A DNA stretch of 64,000 nt from Clavibacter michiganensis subsp. insidiosus (GTDB lineage Bacteria > Actinomycetota > Actinomycetes > Actinomycetales > Microbacteriaceae): positions 1,922,001 through 1,986,000 of the forward strand of contig NZ_MZMO01000001.1 of the NCBI RefSeq assembly GCF_002240565.1, read 5' to 3'. A program made the position numbers and the translations under genes. This document shows positions 32,225 to 40,450 of the stretch, piece after piece (position 1 is the first letter of the stretch; each line of letters begins with the position of its first letter). The notes under the pieces were generated by a model. The model worked only from the letters and a program-made list of their open reading frames with translations, ran no database searches and was not told where the DNA came from.

Positions 32225-33688
32225 CTAGGACGCGACGAGGGCGCCGCCGCCGGGAGGCGACGACGCCCAGGGATCCGTCATGCGGGAGGCCGGCGCGGCC
32301 GGCGCGGCCGGCGCGGGCGGACAGCGCCAGGCGGTCGGCCCCGCGGTTCCGGCGCGGTACTCGGCCATGGGCACGCGGTCGCCCTTCCAAGCGCGCATGA
32401 CGGGCGCGACGATGCGCCAGCAGCGCTCGGCCACGTCGCCGCGGACGGAAAGACGGGGATCGCCCGCGAGGATGCCGTCGAGGACCTCGCCGTACGGGGT
32501 GAGCTCGGGCTCGGCGAACTCCGCGCGGAACGTGGACTGCGTGAGCGTGAAGGGCTCGCCCGTGCCGTCCATCGTGACCTCGAGCGAGATGCCGTCGGGC
32601 TTGAGGTCGATGATGAGGCGGTCCGGCCGGGCGGAGCCGTGGAGGCCCCGCGGCAGGTGCGCCACGGGCTTGAAGGTGACGATGATGCGCTTCGACGCCT
32701 CCTTGAGGGCCTTGCCCGAGCGGAGGCGGAACGGCACGCCCGCCCACCGCGCGTTGGCGACGCCGAACGTGACCTCGGCGAGCGTCTCCGTCTCGTTGGC
32801 CGGATCCACCCCGTCCTCCTTGGCGTACGCGGGGATGCGGGTGCCGTCGACCGTGGCGCCCGTGTAGCGGGCCCGGCGGCTGTGGGCGATGGGGTCGTTG
32901 TCCCAGACCTCCGTGGCGCGGAGGACCGAGGCGATGTTCGAGCGCAGGTCGTCCGGGTCGATGCTCGCGGGCGGCTCCATCGCGAAGACCGCGAGGACCT
33001 GCAGCAGGTGGCTCTGGATCATGTCGACGAGCGCGCCCGACTTGTCGTAGTAGGCGGCGCGGCCCTCGAGCGCGAGCGTCTCGTCGTAGAGGATCTCGAC
33101 CTGCTCGATGTCCTTCGCGCTCCACACCGACTCGAAGAAGCGGTTCGCGAAGCGCAGCGACACGAGGTTGAGCACCGTGGAGAGGCCGAGGAAGTGGTCG
33201 GTGCGGTGGATGCGGTCCTCCGGCACGAGCTTCAGCAGCTGGCGGTTGAGCTGCGCGGCGCTGCGGCTGTTCGAGCCGAACGGCTTCTCGAGCGCCAGCG
33301 TGGTGCCCTCCGGCAGGTCGAGCTTCGCCAGCTGCTCGCAGACCGCGATGGAGATGGCCGGCGGGAGCGCGAAGTAGAGGGCCGGCGCGCCCTCGCACGC
33401 GTCGAGGACGCGCTTCAGGTCGTCGAGGTCGGTGGGGTCGGCCTGGATGTACTTCGTGGACGAGACGATGCCCGCCGCCCGGCGTCCCGTGGCGTCCACC
33501 GAGTCGAACGCGGTGCGGACCGTCTTCGTCCACTCCTGGGCGCTGCGCTCGCTCCGGCCGGTGCCGATGAGCTGGATCCGCCGCCCCCGATCGCTCGCCA
33601 CGAGGCTGCCGAGACCCGGCAGGAGGAGGCGTTCCGTGAGGTCGCCGCTGGCGCCGAGGATGACGAGGGTGGAGGGTTCGCTGGTCAT
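32225..33688 (-). CDS. zwf: Glucose-6-phosphate dehydrogenase family protein with altered signature
   Basis: Oxidises glucose 6-phosphate to 6-phosphogluconolactone with NADP in the pentose phosphate pathway, if active. It has 487 residues. The N-terminal Rossmann motif is intact (VILGASGDLTERLLLPGL), and the C-terminal domain (YGEVLDGILAGDPRLSVRGDVAERCWRIVAPVM) is typical. The substrate signature, normally DHYLGK-E/Q, reads DHFLGLS here, so the substrate-binding Lys of the signature is missing. No opcA or transaldolase neighbours, unlike the main actinobacterial zwf locus, so it may be a second, divergent paralogue. The C-terminus ends in an Ala/Pro tail; the stop TAG lies in a CTAG. Confidence 0.82.
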   Translation of the reverse strand: MTSEPSTLVILGASGDLTERLLLPGLGSLVASDRGRRIQLIGTGRSERSAQEWTKTVRTAFDSVDATGRRAAGIVSSTKYIQADPTDLDDLKRVLDACEGAPALYFALPPAISIAVCEQLAKLDLPEGTTLALEKPFGSNSRSAAQLNRQLLKLVPEDRIHRTDHFLGLSTVLNLVSLRFANRFFESVWSAKDIEQVEILYDETLALEGRAAYYDKSGALVDMIQSHLLQVLAVFAMEPPASIDPDDLRSNIASVLRATEVWDNDPIAHSRRARYTGATVDGTRIPAYAKEDGVDPANETETLAEVTFGVANARWAGVPFRLRSGKALKEASKRIIVTFKPVAHLPRGLHGSARPDRLIIDLKPDGISLEVTMDGTGEPFTLTQSTFRAEFAEPELTPYGEVLDGILAGDPRLSVRGDVAERCWRIVAPVMRAWKGDRVPMAEYRAGTAGPTAWRCPPAPAAPAAPASRMTDPWASSPPGGGALVAS

Positions 33689-33727
33689 CCTCCGAGACTA
33701 CGGGTCGCGGCTGCCGGGCAGCCGACC

Positions 33728-33756
33728 TACACTGGGCGAGTCGAACATCCGTTCGA
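33728..33756 (+). promoter_or_regulatory. Promoter with LexA SOS box upstream of dnaE2
   Basis: -10 element TACACT at 33728-33733, then TCGAAC-atcc-GTTCGA at 33741-33756, a perfect SOS box identical to that before the DUF6504 gene. It lies 47 bases before the dnaE2 start. Confidence 0.9.
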
Positions 33757-33802
33757 ACATCGCGTCCGGGGAGGACGCGGGCGGACATCGAGGGAGGCGC
33801 GC

Positions 33803-36800
33803 GTGAGCTTCACCCACCTGCATGTCGCGTCCGCCTTCTCCGCCCACTTCGGCACCACCGCGCCCGAGACGCTGGTCGACGAGGTCGCGTCCCGCGGTGC
33901 GTCGGCGGCGGCCATCACCGACCGCGACGGGCTGTACGGCGCGGTCCGCCACATCCGCCGTTGCATCGCCGCCGGGGTCTCCCCCGTGGTCGGCGCGGAG
34001 CTCGGGCTCACGGGCGAGCACCCGGGCCGGATCACGGTGCTCGCGCACGGCGGCACGCGCGGCCAGGGCTGGGCGGCGCTCAGCCGGCTCATCAGCGCGA
34101 GCCACGGGCGCGGCACGGCGAGGAGCACCGCCCGGAGCGCCCAGGCCGGCATCGCGCGCACGCGGCCGCCCGCGTTCCTGCTCGGCGAGGAGGGGCCCGT
34201 CGGCACCGTCATGCTCGGGCCCGACTCGGACGTCGGCCGCGCCGTCGCGGCGGGCGACCACGCGCTCGCGTCCCGCCACCTGGCCGAGTGGGCCCGGCTC
34301 CTGCCCGGCGCGGTCGTCGTCGAGGTGGTCTGCCACTTCACCGAGCCCGGCGAGTCCGGGAGCCTCCGCCACGCCGCCCGCATGCTCGAGCTCGCCGAGG
34401 CCCACCGCATACCCGCGGTGCTCACCAACGCCGTGCGCTACCTCGAGCCCGACGACGCGCTCACGGGCGACGTGCTCGACTCCGCGGGCACGCTCCGGCC
34501 GCTCGGGTCGTTCCGCCCGCAGCCCAACGGCCAGGCGTGGCTCAAGACCCCGGCCGAGATGCAGGGGATCGCGCGGGAGGTCGCGGGCGCGTCGTCCCTC
34601 GACCGCCGGGCGGGCGAGGCGCTGCTGCGCGCCACGGAGGAGCTCGCCGACCGCTGCCACCTGGATCCCGACGCCGACCTCGCCTGGCGGAAGCCGAAGC
34701 TGCCGGAGAAGTCCGTCATCGGCGTCACGGGCGACCCGGACGAGGCGCTCTGGCGGAAGGCCGAGGCCGGCGTCACCGAGCGCTTCGGGCACGTCGACGA
34801 GGCCATGCGGCAGCGCGTGCTCGCCCGGATGCGCACCGAGCTCACGACCATCACGGGCTTCGGCTTCGCCACCTACTTCCTCACCGTGGCCGACGTGTGC
34901 GCGCTCATGCGCGACATGGGCGTGCGCAACCAGGCGCGGGGATCCGGCGCGGGCAGCCTCGTCAACTACCTGCTGCGCATCTCCAACGTCGACCCGCTCG
35001 AGCACGACCTGCTGTTCGAGCGCTTCCTCGGCAAGGTGCGCTCGACGCTGCCCGACATCGACATCGACGTGGAGTCCGCGCGCCGGCACGAGGTGTACCA
35101 CCGCGTGTTCGAGAAGTACGGCAGCAACCGGGTCACCCTGCTGTCGATGCAGAACACCTACCGGGCCCGCGGCGCCGCGCGCGACGCGGGGCTCGCGCTC
35201 GACCTCGACGAGCAGCAGATCGACTTCATCGCCAAGAACATCTGGCGCTTCAACGCGCGCGAGTTCCGGGCGGTGCTCGAGACGAAGCCCGAGCTCAAGC
35301 CCATCGCCGACCTCGTGCGCGACGACCCGAGCATCGACCTGCTGGTCGACCTCACGGAGCGGCTCGACCGGCTCCCCCGGCACATCTCCATGCACCCGTG
35401 CGGCGTGATCCTCGGCGACTCCGACCTGCTCAGCACGAGCCCCGTGCAGCCGAGCGGCATGGGCCTGCCCATGAGCCAGTTCGACAAGGACGACATCGAC
35501 GACATGGGGCTCCTGAAGCTCGACATCCTCGGGGTGCGGATGCAGAGCACGATGGCGTACGCGCTGGACGAGATCCACCGCATCCACGGCACGCGCTCGG
35601 CGGTCGCGGGCGGCGTGCCGGTCGACGCGCGCTACGTGCACCGCGACGGGCGCATCGAGCTCGACGAGATCCCGCACGACGACGAGGAGACGTTCCAGGC
35701 CATCCGCACCACGCACACGCTCGGCATGTTCCAGATCGAGTCGCCCGGGCAGCGTGAGCTCATCGGCAAGATGCAGCCGGACGTCTACGAGGACCTCATC
35801 GCCGACATCTCGCTGTTCCGGCCGGGGCCCATGAAGGGCAACATGGTCGCGCCGTTCCTCGACACGAAGCACGGCATCACCCGGCCCGACTACCTGCACC
35901 CCCGGTTCGCGCCGTTCCTCGCGTCCACGTTCGGCGTCGTCATCTACCACGAGCAGGTCATCCGGATCTTCGCCGACTGCATGCAGGTCTCCCTCGCGGA
36001 GGCCGACGAGCTGCGCCGCAACATGGAGCGGATGGACACGGTGGTCGAGCAGGCGTTCCGGGAGCGCACGACCGCGCACGTCGACGGGCGCACGGGCCGG
36101 CGCCCCTTCTCGGACGCCGACGTCGAGCGCATCTGGAAGGCGCTGAAGGGCTTCGGCTCGTTCGGGTTCTGCAAGGCGCACGGCGCCGCGTTCGCGCTGC
36201 CCACCTGGCAGAGCGCGTGGCTGAAGACGCACTACCCGGCGGAGTTCCTCGCGGGGCTCCTCACGCACGACCCCGGCATGTACCCCAAGCGCCTGCTCCT
36301 CACGGAGGCCCGGCGCATGGGGGTGCCCGTGCTGCCGCTCGACGTGAACCGGTCGACCGGCGTCTACCGGGTCGAGCGCGTCGCGGGCGAGGGGACGTCG
36401 GGGCGCACCCGCATCGGCGAGCTGGGGATCCGGCTGTCGCTGCAGGACGTGCACGGCATGAGCCAGGCGGAGCTGGAGCGCATCGAGCGGGGCCAGCCCT
36501 ACGACTCCATCAGCGACTTCTACGCGAAGGCGCAGCCGTCGCGCGCGCTGCTCGAGCGGCTGGCCGCGGTGGGCGCGCTCGACTCGCTCGCGACGTCCGC
36601 GGATGACGCCGAAGCCGCCGCCCGCGGGGCCGCGTCGCGCGGCGACGTGATGGCGTTCGCCCGGCGGCTGACGGCGCGCGCGGCCCGGCCCGCGGATCCG
36701 GCCGGCCAGCTGCCGCTGTTCGTCGACGACCGCGACCTCATCCCGCGCGGCTCGCCCGACCCCGACGGCCGAGCGCGCGTCGCCGCCGAGCTCGACATCC

Positions 36801-37240
36801 TGCAGATGGAGGTCACCGAGCACGTCCTGGAGAGCTACCGGCCCATGCTCGACGAGCTCGGGGTCATCCCGGCGAGCCAGCTGCTCGAGGTGCGCAGCGG
36901 ATCCGAGGTGGTGGTCGCGGGCATCCGCATCGCCACGCAGACGCCGCCCATGCGCAGCGGCAAGCGCGTCGTCTTCATCAGCCTCGACGACGGCTCGGGC
37001 TGCTCCGACTCCACCTTCTTCGACGAGGCGCAGCAGAAGGCCGGGCCCATGCTCTTCGGCACGCGGCTGCTCGTGATCCGCGGGCGCACCCGGCGCACGG
37101 GCGAGCGGGGCGTCTCCATCCAGGCGGAGGACGCGTGGGACCTCAAGGAGATGTGGGCGCGCTGGCAGGACGCGAGGCGGCAGGGCGGCGGGGGCGACGG
37201 CGGGGCCGACGGGGTGGACGACGCGGCCCAGGTGGCCTGA
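33803..37240 (+). CDS. dnaE2: Error-prone DNA polymerase III alpha subunit DnaE2
   Basis: Damage-induced translesion C-family polymerase, 1145 residues from GTG 33803; GGGAGG lies 7 bases upstream. Domains in order: PHP (FTHLHVASAFSAHFGTTAPETL), palm/fingers with the catalytic PDIDIDVE segment near residue 415 and GSFGFCKAHGAAFALPTWQSAWLKTHYPAEFLAGLL, helix-hairpin-helix (ERLAAVGALDSL) and a C-terminal OB fold (VVVAGIRIATQTPPMRSGKRVVFISLDDGSG). The QMQ-type and length features fit DnaE2 rather than DnaE1. It usually works with ImuA'/ImuB, which are not in this window. Controlled by a perfect LexA box. Confidence 0.95.
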   Translation: MSFTHLHVASAFSAHFGTTAPETLVDEVASRGASAAAITDRDGLYGAVRHIRRCIAAGVSPVVGAELGLTGEHPGRITVLAHGGTRGQGWAALSRLISASHGRGTARSTARSAQAGIARTRPPAFLLGEEGPVGTVMLGPDSDVGRAVAAGDHALASRHLAEWARLLPGAVVVEVVCHFTEPGESGSLRHAARMLELAEAHRIPAVLTNAVRYLEPDDALTGDVLDSAGTLRPLGSFRPQPNGQAWLKTPAEMQGIAREVAGASSLDRRAGEALLRATEELADRCHLDPDADLAWRKPKLPEKSVIGVTGDPDEALWRKAEAGVTERFGHVDEAMRQRVLARMRTELTTITGFGFATYFLTVADVCALMRDMGVRNQARGSGAGSLVNYLLRISNVDPLEHDLLFERFLGKVRSTLPDIDIDVESARRHEVYHRVFEKYGSNRVTLLSMQNTYRARGAARDAGLALDLDEQQIDFIAKNIWRFNAREFRAVLETKPELKPIADLVRDDPSIDLLVDLTERLDRLPRHISMHPCGVILGDSDLLSTSPVQPSGMGLPMSQFDKDDIDDMGLLKLDILGVRMQSTMAYALDEIHRIHGTRSAVAGGVPVDARYVHRDGRIELDEIPHDDEETFQAIRTTHTLGMFQIESPGQRELIGKMQPDVYEDLIADISLFRPGPMKGNMVAPFLDTKHGITRPDYLHPRFAPFLASTFGVVIYHEQVIRIFADCMQVSLAEADELRRNMERMDTVVEQAFRERTTAHVDGRTGRRPFSDADVERIWKALKGFGSFGFCKAHGAAFALPTWQSAWLKTHYPAEFLAGLLTHDPGMYPKRLLLTEARRMGVPVLPLDVNRSTGVYRVERVAGEGTSGRTRIGELGIRLSLQDVHGMSQAELERIERGQPYDSISDFYAKAQPSRALLERLAAVGALDSLATSADDAEAAARGAASRGDVMAFARRLTARAARPADPAGQLPLFVDDRDLIPRGSPDPDGRARVAAELDILQMEVTEHVLESYRPMLDELGVIPASQLLEVRSGSEVVVAGIRIATQTPPMRSGKRVVFISLDDGSGCSDSTFFDEAQQKAGPMLFGTRLLVIRGRTRRTGERGVSIQAEDAWDLKEMWARWQDARRQGGGGDGGADGVDDAAQVA

Positions 37241-37295
37241 ACCCGCCAGCCCGCGGGATGATGGGGGCACCCGAGACCGAAGCCCGAGGCCGCAC

Positions 37296-38342
37296 GTGCG
37301 CATCACCACGACCGTCCGCACCACCACGCGGATCCCGTTCGTCCAGGTGGTCAAGACCTCCGTCGCCGCGATCATCGCCTGGTTCGTGTGCATCGCCCTG
37401 CTGCCCGCGCAGCTGCCCATCTTCGCGACCATTGCGGCGCTGCTCGTGGTGCAGCCGAGCATCAACCAGACATTCGGAAAGGCGGTCGAGCGCAGCCTCG
37501 GCGTGATCACGGGCGTGCTGCTGGCGCTCGTCCTCGGCCTCGCGCTCGGCACGTCGAGCGGGGTGGTGCTCCTCGCGGTCGTCGTCGCCGTGCTGGTGGG
37601 CTGGGTGTTCCGGCTGACGCCCGGGTCGAGCACGCAGATCCCCATCAGCGCGATGCTCGTGCTCGCCATCGGCCAGCTCTCGCCCGTGTACGCGGTCGAC
37701 CGCATCGTGGAGACGATCCTCGGCGCGGCCATCGGCGTGGTGGTCAACATCGTGATCGCGCCGCCCGTGCTGCACGAGGCGAGCCGGCGCGCGGTGGTCG
37801 GCCTCGCGGGCGACTGCGCCGCCGCCCTCGACCGGCTGGCGGGTGCGCTGTGCGAGCCCGTTGACCGCGAGGAGCTCGACCGCATGCTCGCCCGCGCCCG
37901 CGAGCTCCGGCCGCGGCACACGAAGGCCGTCGCCGAGGTCGACAAGGGCCTCGAGAGCCTCACCCTCAACCCGCTCCGGCGGCGGCACCGCGCGCTGCTC
38001 GAGGCCGACCGGGAGCTGCTCGCGACGCTCACGGTGCTCGTCAACCGCGTGGTCGGCATGACGCGCGCCGTGCACGACCGCTACGACCCGTCGCTCGCCG
38101 AGGAGCCCGTGGTGCGCGGGATCGCGACCGAGCTGACGCGCGCCGCCCACGACGTGCGGCTCCTGGCCGAGCACGCGCTGCCGGGCGACGGCCGCGCGGA
38201 CGGCTCCGATCCGCGGGAGGAGCCCGCGCTCACGGCGCCGCTCGTGGTGCTGCAGCCGAGCGAGGAGCACTGGATCCTCATCGGCTCGCTGCTCGAGGAC
38301 ATCCGCCGCATCCGCTCGGAGATCATCGGCGGCGCCGAGTGA
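37296..38342 (+). CDS. FUSC-family membrane protein (aromatic acid exporter-like)
   Basis: Has 348 residues. The first ~160 residues hold about five to six hydrophobic helices (VVKTSVAAIIAWFVCIALL, IPISAMLVLAIGQLSPVYAVDRIVETILGAAIGVVVNIVIAPPV), with the FUSC hallmark PIFATIAALLVVQPSINQTFGKAVERSLGVITGVLLA. The rest is a soluble, helical, charged domain. Related to fusaric-acid and p-hydroxybenzoate exporters, but the transported compound is unknown. Start by position: ATG 37296 follows dnaE2 by 55 bases. Its stop overlaps the start of the next gene (GTGA). Confidence 0.85.
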   Translation: MRITTTVRTTTRIPFVQVVKTSVAAIIAWFVCIALLPAQLPIFATIAALLVVQPSINQTFGKAVERSLGVITGVLLALVLGLALGTSSGVVLLAVVVAVLVGWVFRLTPGSSTQIPISAMLVLAIGQLSPVYAVDRIVETILGAAIGVVVNIVIAPPVLHEASRRAVVGLAGDCAAALDRLAGALCEPVDREELDRMLARARELRPRHTKAVAEVDKGLESLTLNPLRRRHRALLEADRELLATLTVLVNRVVGMTRAVHDRYDPSLAEEPVVRGIATELTRAAHDVRLLAEHALPGDGRADGSDPREEPALTAPLVVLQPSEEHWILIGSLLEDIRRIRSEIIGGAE

Positions 38343-39271
38343 CCCGGCCCTTGCCCGGCTACAGCCCGCTCGAGCTCGACCCGGATCCGGCCGCCTCCGG
38401 CCTCGTGTCGGGCAGCACCCCCACCGCCCTCGGCGTCGTCCGGCACCGCCACGTCGAGGTGCGCGGCTCGGACACCGCGACGGTGCTGCTGCACGGCGCC
38501 GCCGGATCCTGGACCACCTGGACGCCGCTGATCCGCACCGCGCGCGACGCCGGCGTCCCGTTCGCGGACGTGGTCGCGATCGACCTGCCCGGCTGGGGCG
38601 GCTCGGAGCTCGACGCGACCGACGACGAGGCGACGGTCGACGCCATCGCCGACGCCGTCCGCGCCGTGGTCGACGGCCTCGGCTACGCGCGCTTCCGGCT
38701 CGTCGGCCACTCGATGGGCGGCTTCATCGCCCTGCACCTGGCCGCGCGCGACCCCGACCGCGCCGTCTCCGTGGAGCTCGTCTCGCCCACCACGTACTCG
38801 GTCATCGCGAGCGTCGCGCATCCCGTGCGGGAGTTCCGGCTCATCCCGGGCTTCACGATGATGCTCGGCGTGATGCGCACGATGCGCCGGCTCGGCCGCC
38901 CGGGCACCGCGCTCATCCGCGGCGTCGGCCGCATCCGCCTCATGCGGCCGGTCGCGCTGCCGCTGTTCGCCCACGGCTGGCACGTGCGCCGCTCGATCGT
39001 CGACGCGATCGCGACCGAGGCACGCCCGCGCGCGTTCTCGCTGGCCGCGGAGGTGACGCGCGGCTACGACGCCGACGGCCTCTGGTCGCGCATCGCGTGC
39101 CCGGTGGTCGCGGTGCGCGGCGACGACGACGTGTTCGTCTCCCCGGACGACCTCGACCTGCTGGTGCGCGCGGTACCGTCGCTGCGGTCGGCGGTGATCC
39201 GCGACGCCGGACACTTCGCGCACGTCGAGCGCCCGGTCGAGACGCTCCGCGCGCTCGGCCTCGTCCGCTGA
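38339..39271 (+). CDS. Alpha/beta hydrolase
   Basis: Has 310 residues from GTG 38339. Seen: the oxyanion-hole region VLLHGAAGSWTTWTPLI, the nucleophile elbow FRLVGHSMGGFIALHLAARDP near residue 122, VVAVRGDDDVFVSPDDLDLLVRAVP with the acid, and the His in IRDAGHFAHVERP. The cap region between residues 150 and 230 is basic and hydrophobic. Substrate unknown. Coupled to the FUSC gene by a 4-base overlap, and followed by a terminator. Confidence 0.88.
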   Translation: MTRPLPGYSPLELDPDPAASGLVSGSTPTALGVVRHRHVEVRGSDTATVLLHGAAGSWTTWTPLIRTARDAGVPFADVVAIDLPGWGGSELDATDDEATVDAIADAVRAVVDGLGYARFRLVGHSMGGFIALHLAARDPDRAVSVELVSPTTYSVIASVAHPVREFRLIPGFTMMLGVMRTMRRLGRPGTALIRGVGRIRLMRPVALPLFAHGWHVRRSIVDAIATEARPRAFSLAAEVTRGYDADGLWSRIACPVVAVRGDDDVFVSPDDLDLLVRAVPSLRSAVIRDAGHFAHVERPVETLRALGLVR

Positions 39272-39290
39272 GGGACGCCGCCGGGCACGA

Positions 39291-39328
39291 CGACGCCCCC
39301 GCTCCCTCTGAGGGGAACGGGGGCGTCG
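39291..39328 (+). terminator. Terminator behind FUSC-hydrolase unit
   Basis: Perfect 11-bp inverted repeat CGACGCCCCCG / CGGGGGCGTCG with a 16-base loop, 20 bases after the hydrolase stop and before the IS. Confidence 0.75.
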
Positions 39329-39423
39329 GATCCGCGTGACGCGGAGGCGGCCGGACGGATGCCCGGCCGGTGCGCGCTAGGTGTACCCGGCCATGACGTT
39401 GGTGACACTTCGGGGCGTGTGAG

Positions 39424-39476
39424 GAGGCCTCCTGGCTTGATGGAGCTGTCTAGTTCTGCCACTGCCAGGAGGCCTC
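39424..39476 (+). promoter_or_regulatory. Hairpin sequestering the transposase ribosome-binding site, copy 2
   Basis: Perfect 13-bp arms at 39424-39436 and 39464-39476, loop of 27 bases. The 3' arm includes the Shine-Dalgarno AGGAGG (39467-39472) just before ATG 39478. A transcript entering from outside would fold and hide the site; one starting in the loop would not. Confidence 0.75.
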
Positions 39477-39477
39477 G

Positions 39478-40437
39478 ATGTCCCACGCTAATGCTCGTCT
39501 GACGGTTCACGGGAGGGTTCTCCTCGTGCGGCGGGTGGTCGAGGATCGTCGGCGGGTCTCGCATGTCGCGCGCGAACTCGGTGTGTCGCGTCAGTGCGCG
39601 CATCGGTGGGTGAATCGGTTCCGGTCCGAGGGTTTCGAAGGCTTGTCGGACCGGTCCTCGAGGCCGAGACGGGTGCCGACGAGGACGAGCCCGGAACGAG
39701 AACGAGCCGTCGTGGAAGCGAGGACCCGATTGCGATCAGGTCCTGCCCGGTTGGCGCCGGTGACCGGTGTTCCAGCCCGCACGATCTCCCGCATCCTGCG
39801 GCGGCACGGGGCACCGCCGTTGGCATGGTTGGACCCCGTCACCGGGGCCGTGATCCGGGCATCCCGGTCGACGGCAAACCGGTACGAGCATGAGCATCCC
39901 GGCGACCTGATCCACGTCGACGTGAAGAAGCTCGGCCGGATCCCGGACGGCGGCGGCTGGCGGGCGCATGGCCGCAGCGAACAGGTTCGTGGTCGTGGGA
40001 TCGGGTTCGATTACGTCCACGCCGTGGTCGATGACCACACCCGCCTCGCCTACGCGGAGATCCACCCGGACGAGAAGGGCGTGACCGCGGCAGGGTTCCT
40101 GACCCGGGCCGCGGCGTACTTCGCCGAGCACGGCATCACCCGCATCGAACGGGTCCTGACGGACAACGCGTTCGCCTACCGGCACTCGGCCGCGTTCCAG
40201 AACGCGGTCACGCAGCTCGGTGCGAGGCAGAAGTTCATCCGCCCGCACTGCCCCTGGCAGAACGGCAAGGTCGAACGCTTCAACCGCACCCTCGCGACCG
40301 AGTGGGCCTACCGGCAACCCTTCACCAGCAACCAAGCCAGAACCGACGCCCTTGATCCGTGGATCCAGCACTACAACACTGAACGAATCCACTCGAGCCA
40401 CGGGCTGACGCCCGCGGCCCGAGTGTCACCAACGTGA
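39478..40437 (+). CDS. IS481-family DDE transposase, copy 2
   Basis: Has 319 residues. Same domains as copy 1: N-terminal HTH, rve core with Asp148, Asp229 and Glu266. Residue 26 is Arg and residue 230 is Asn (RVLTDNAFAY), the usual residue beside the second catalytic Asp, so this copy looks like the better-preserved version. It ends one codon earlier than copy 1. Confidence 0.95.
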   Translation: MSHANARLTVHGRVLLVRRVVEDRRRVSHVARELGVSRQCAHRWVNRFRSEGFEGLSDRSSRPRRVPTRTSPERERAVVEARTRLRSGPARLAPVTGVPARTISRILRRHGAPPLAWLDPVTGAVIRASRSTANRYEHEHPGDLIHVDVKKLGRIPDGGGWRAHGRSEQVRGRGIGFDYVHAVVDDHTRLAYAEIHPDEKGVTAAGFLTRAAAYFAEHGITRIERVLTDNAFAYRHSAAFQNAVTQLGARQKFIRPHCPWQNGKVERFNRTLATEWAYRQPFTSNQARTDALDPWIQHYNTERIHSSHGLTPAARVSPT

Positions 40438-40450
40438 TGACTCAGTACAG

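Larger units (their letters stand above)
39381..40450 (+). mobile_element. IS481-family insertion sequence (IS1121-like), copy 2
   Basis: Element of 1070 bp, opposite in orientation to copy 1, flanked by CTAG at 39377-39380 and 40451-40454. The right-hand CTAG supplies the TAG stop of the yceI gene. Terminal inverted repeats match at 23 of 29 outer positions; one base differs from copy 1 inside the GTTGGTGACACT-proximal part (CATC instead of CATG), which also shortens the transposase by one residue. Near-identity with copy 1 implies recent transposition. Confidence 0.93.

Noticed and set aside
33698..38059. Long minus-strand frame across dnaE2
   Set aside because: Antisense shadow of dnaE2 and the FUSC gene; composition is low-complexity and no motif is present.
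27732..39376. Composite transposon carrying accessory cargo
   Set aside because: The enclosed genes are ordinary chromosomal functions with native-looking GC and promoters, and the structure is equally explained by two independent insertions. Kept only as a possibility in the findings.
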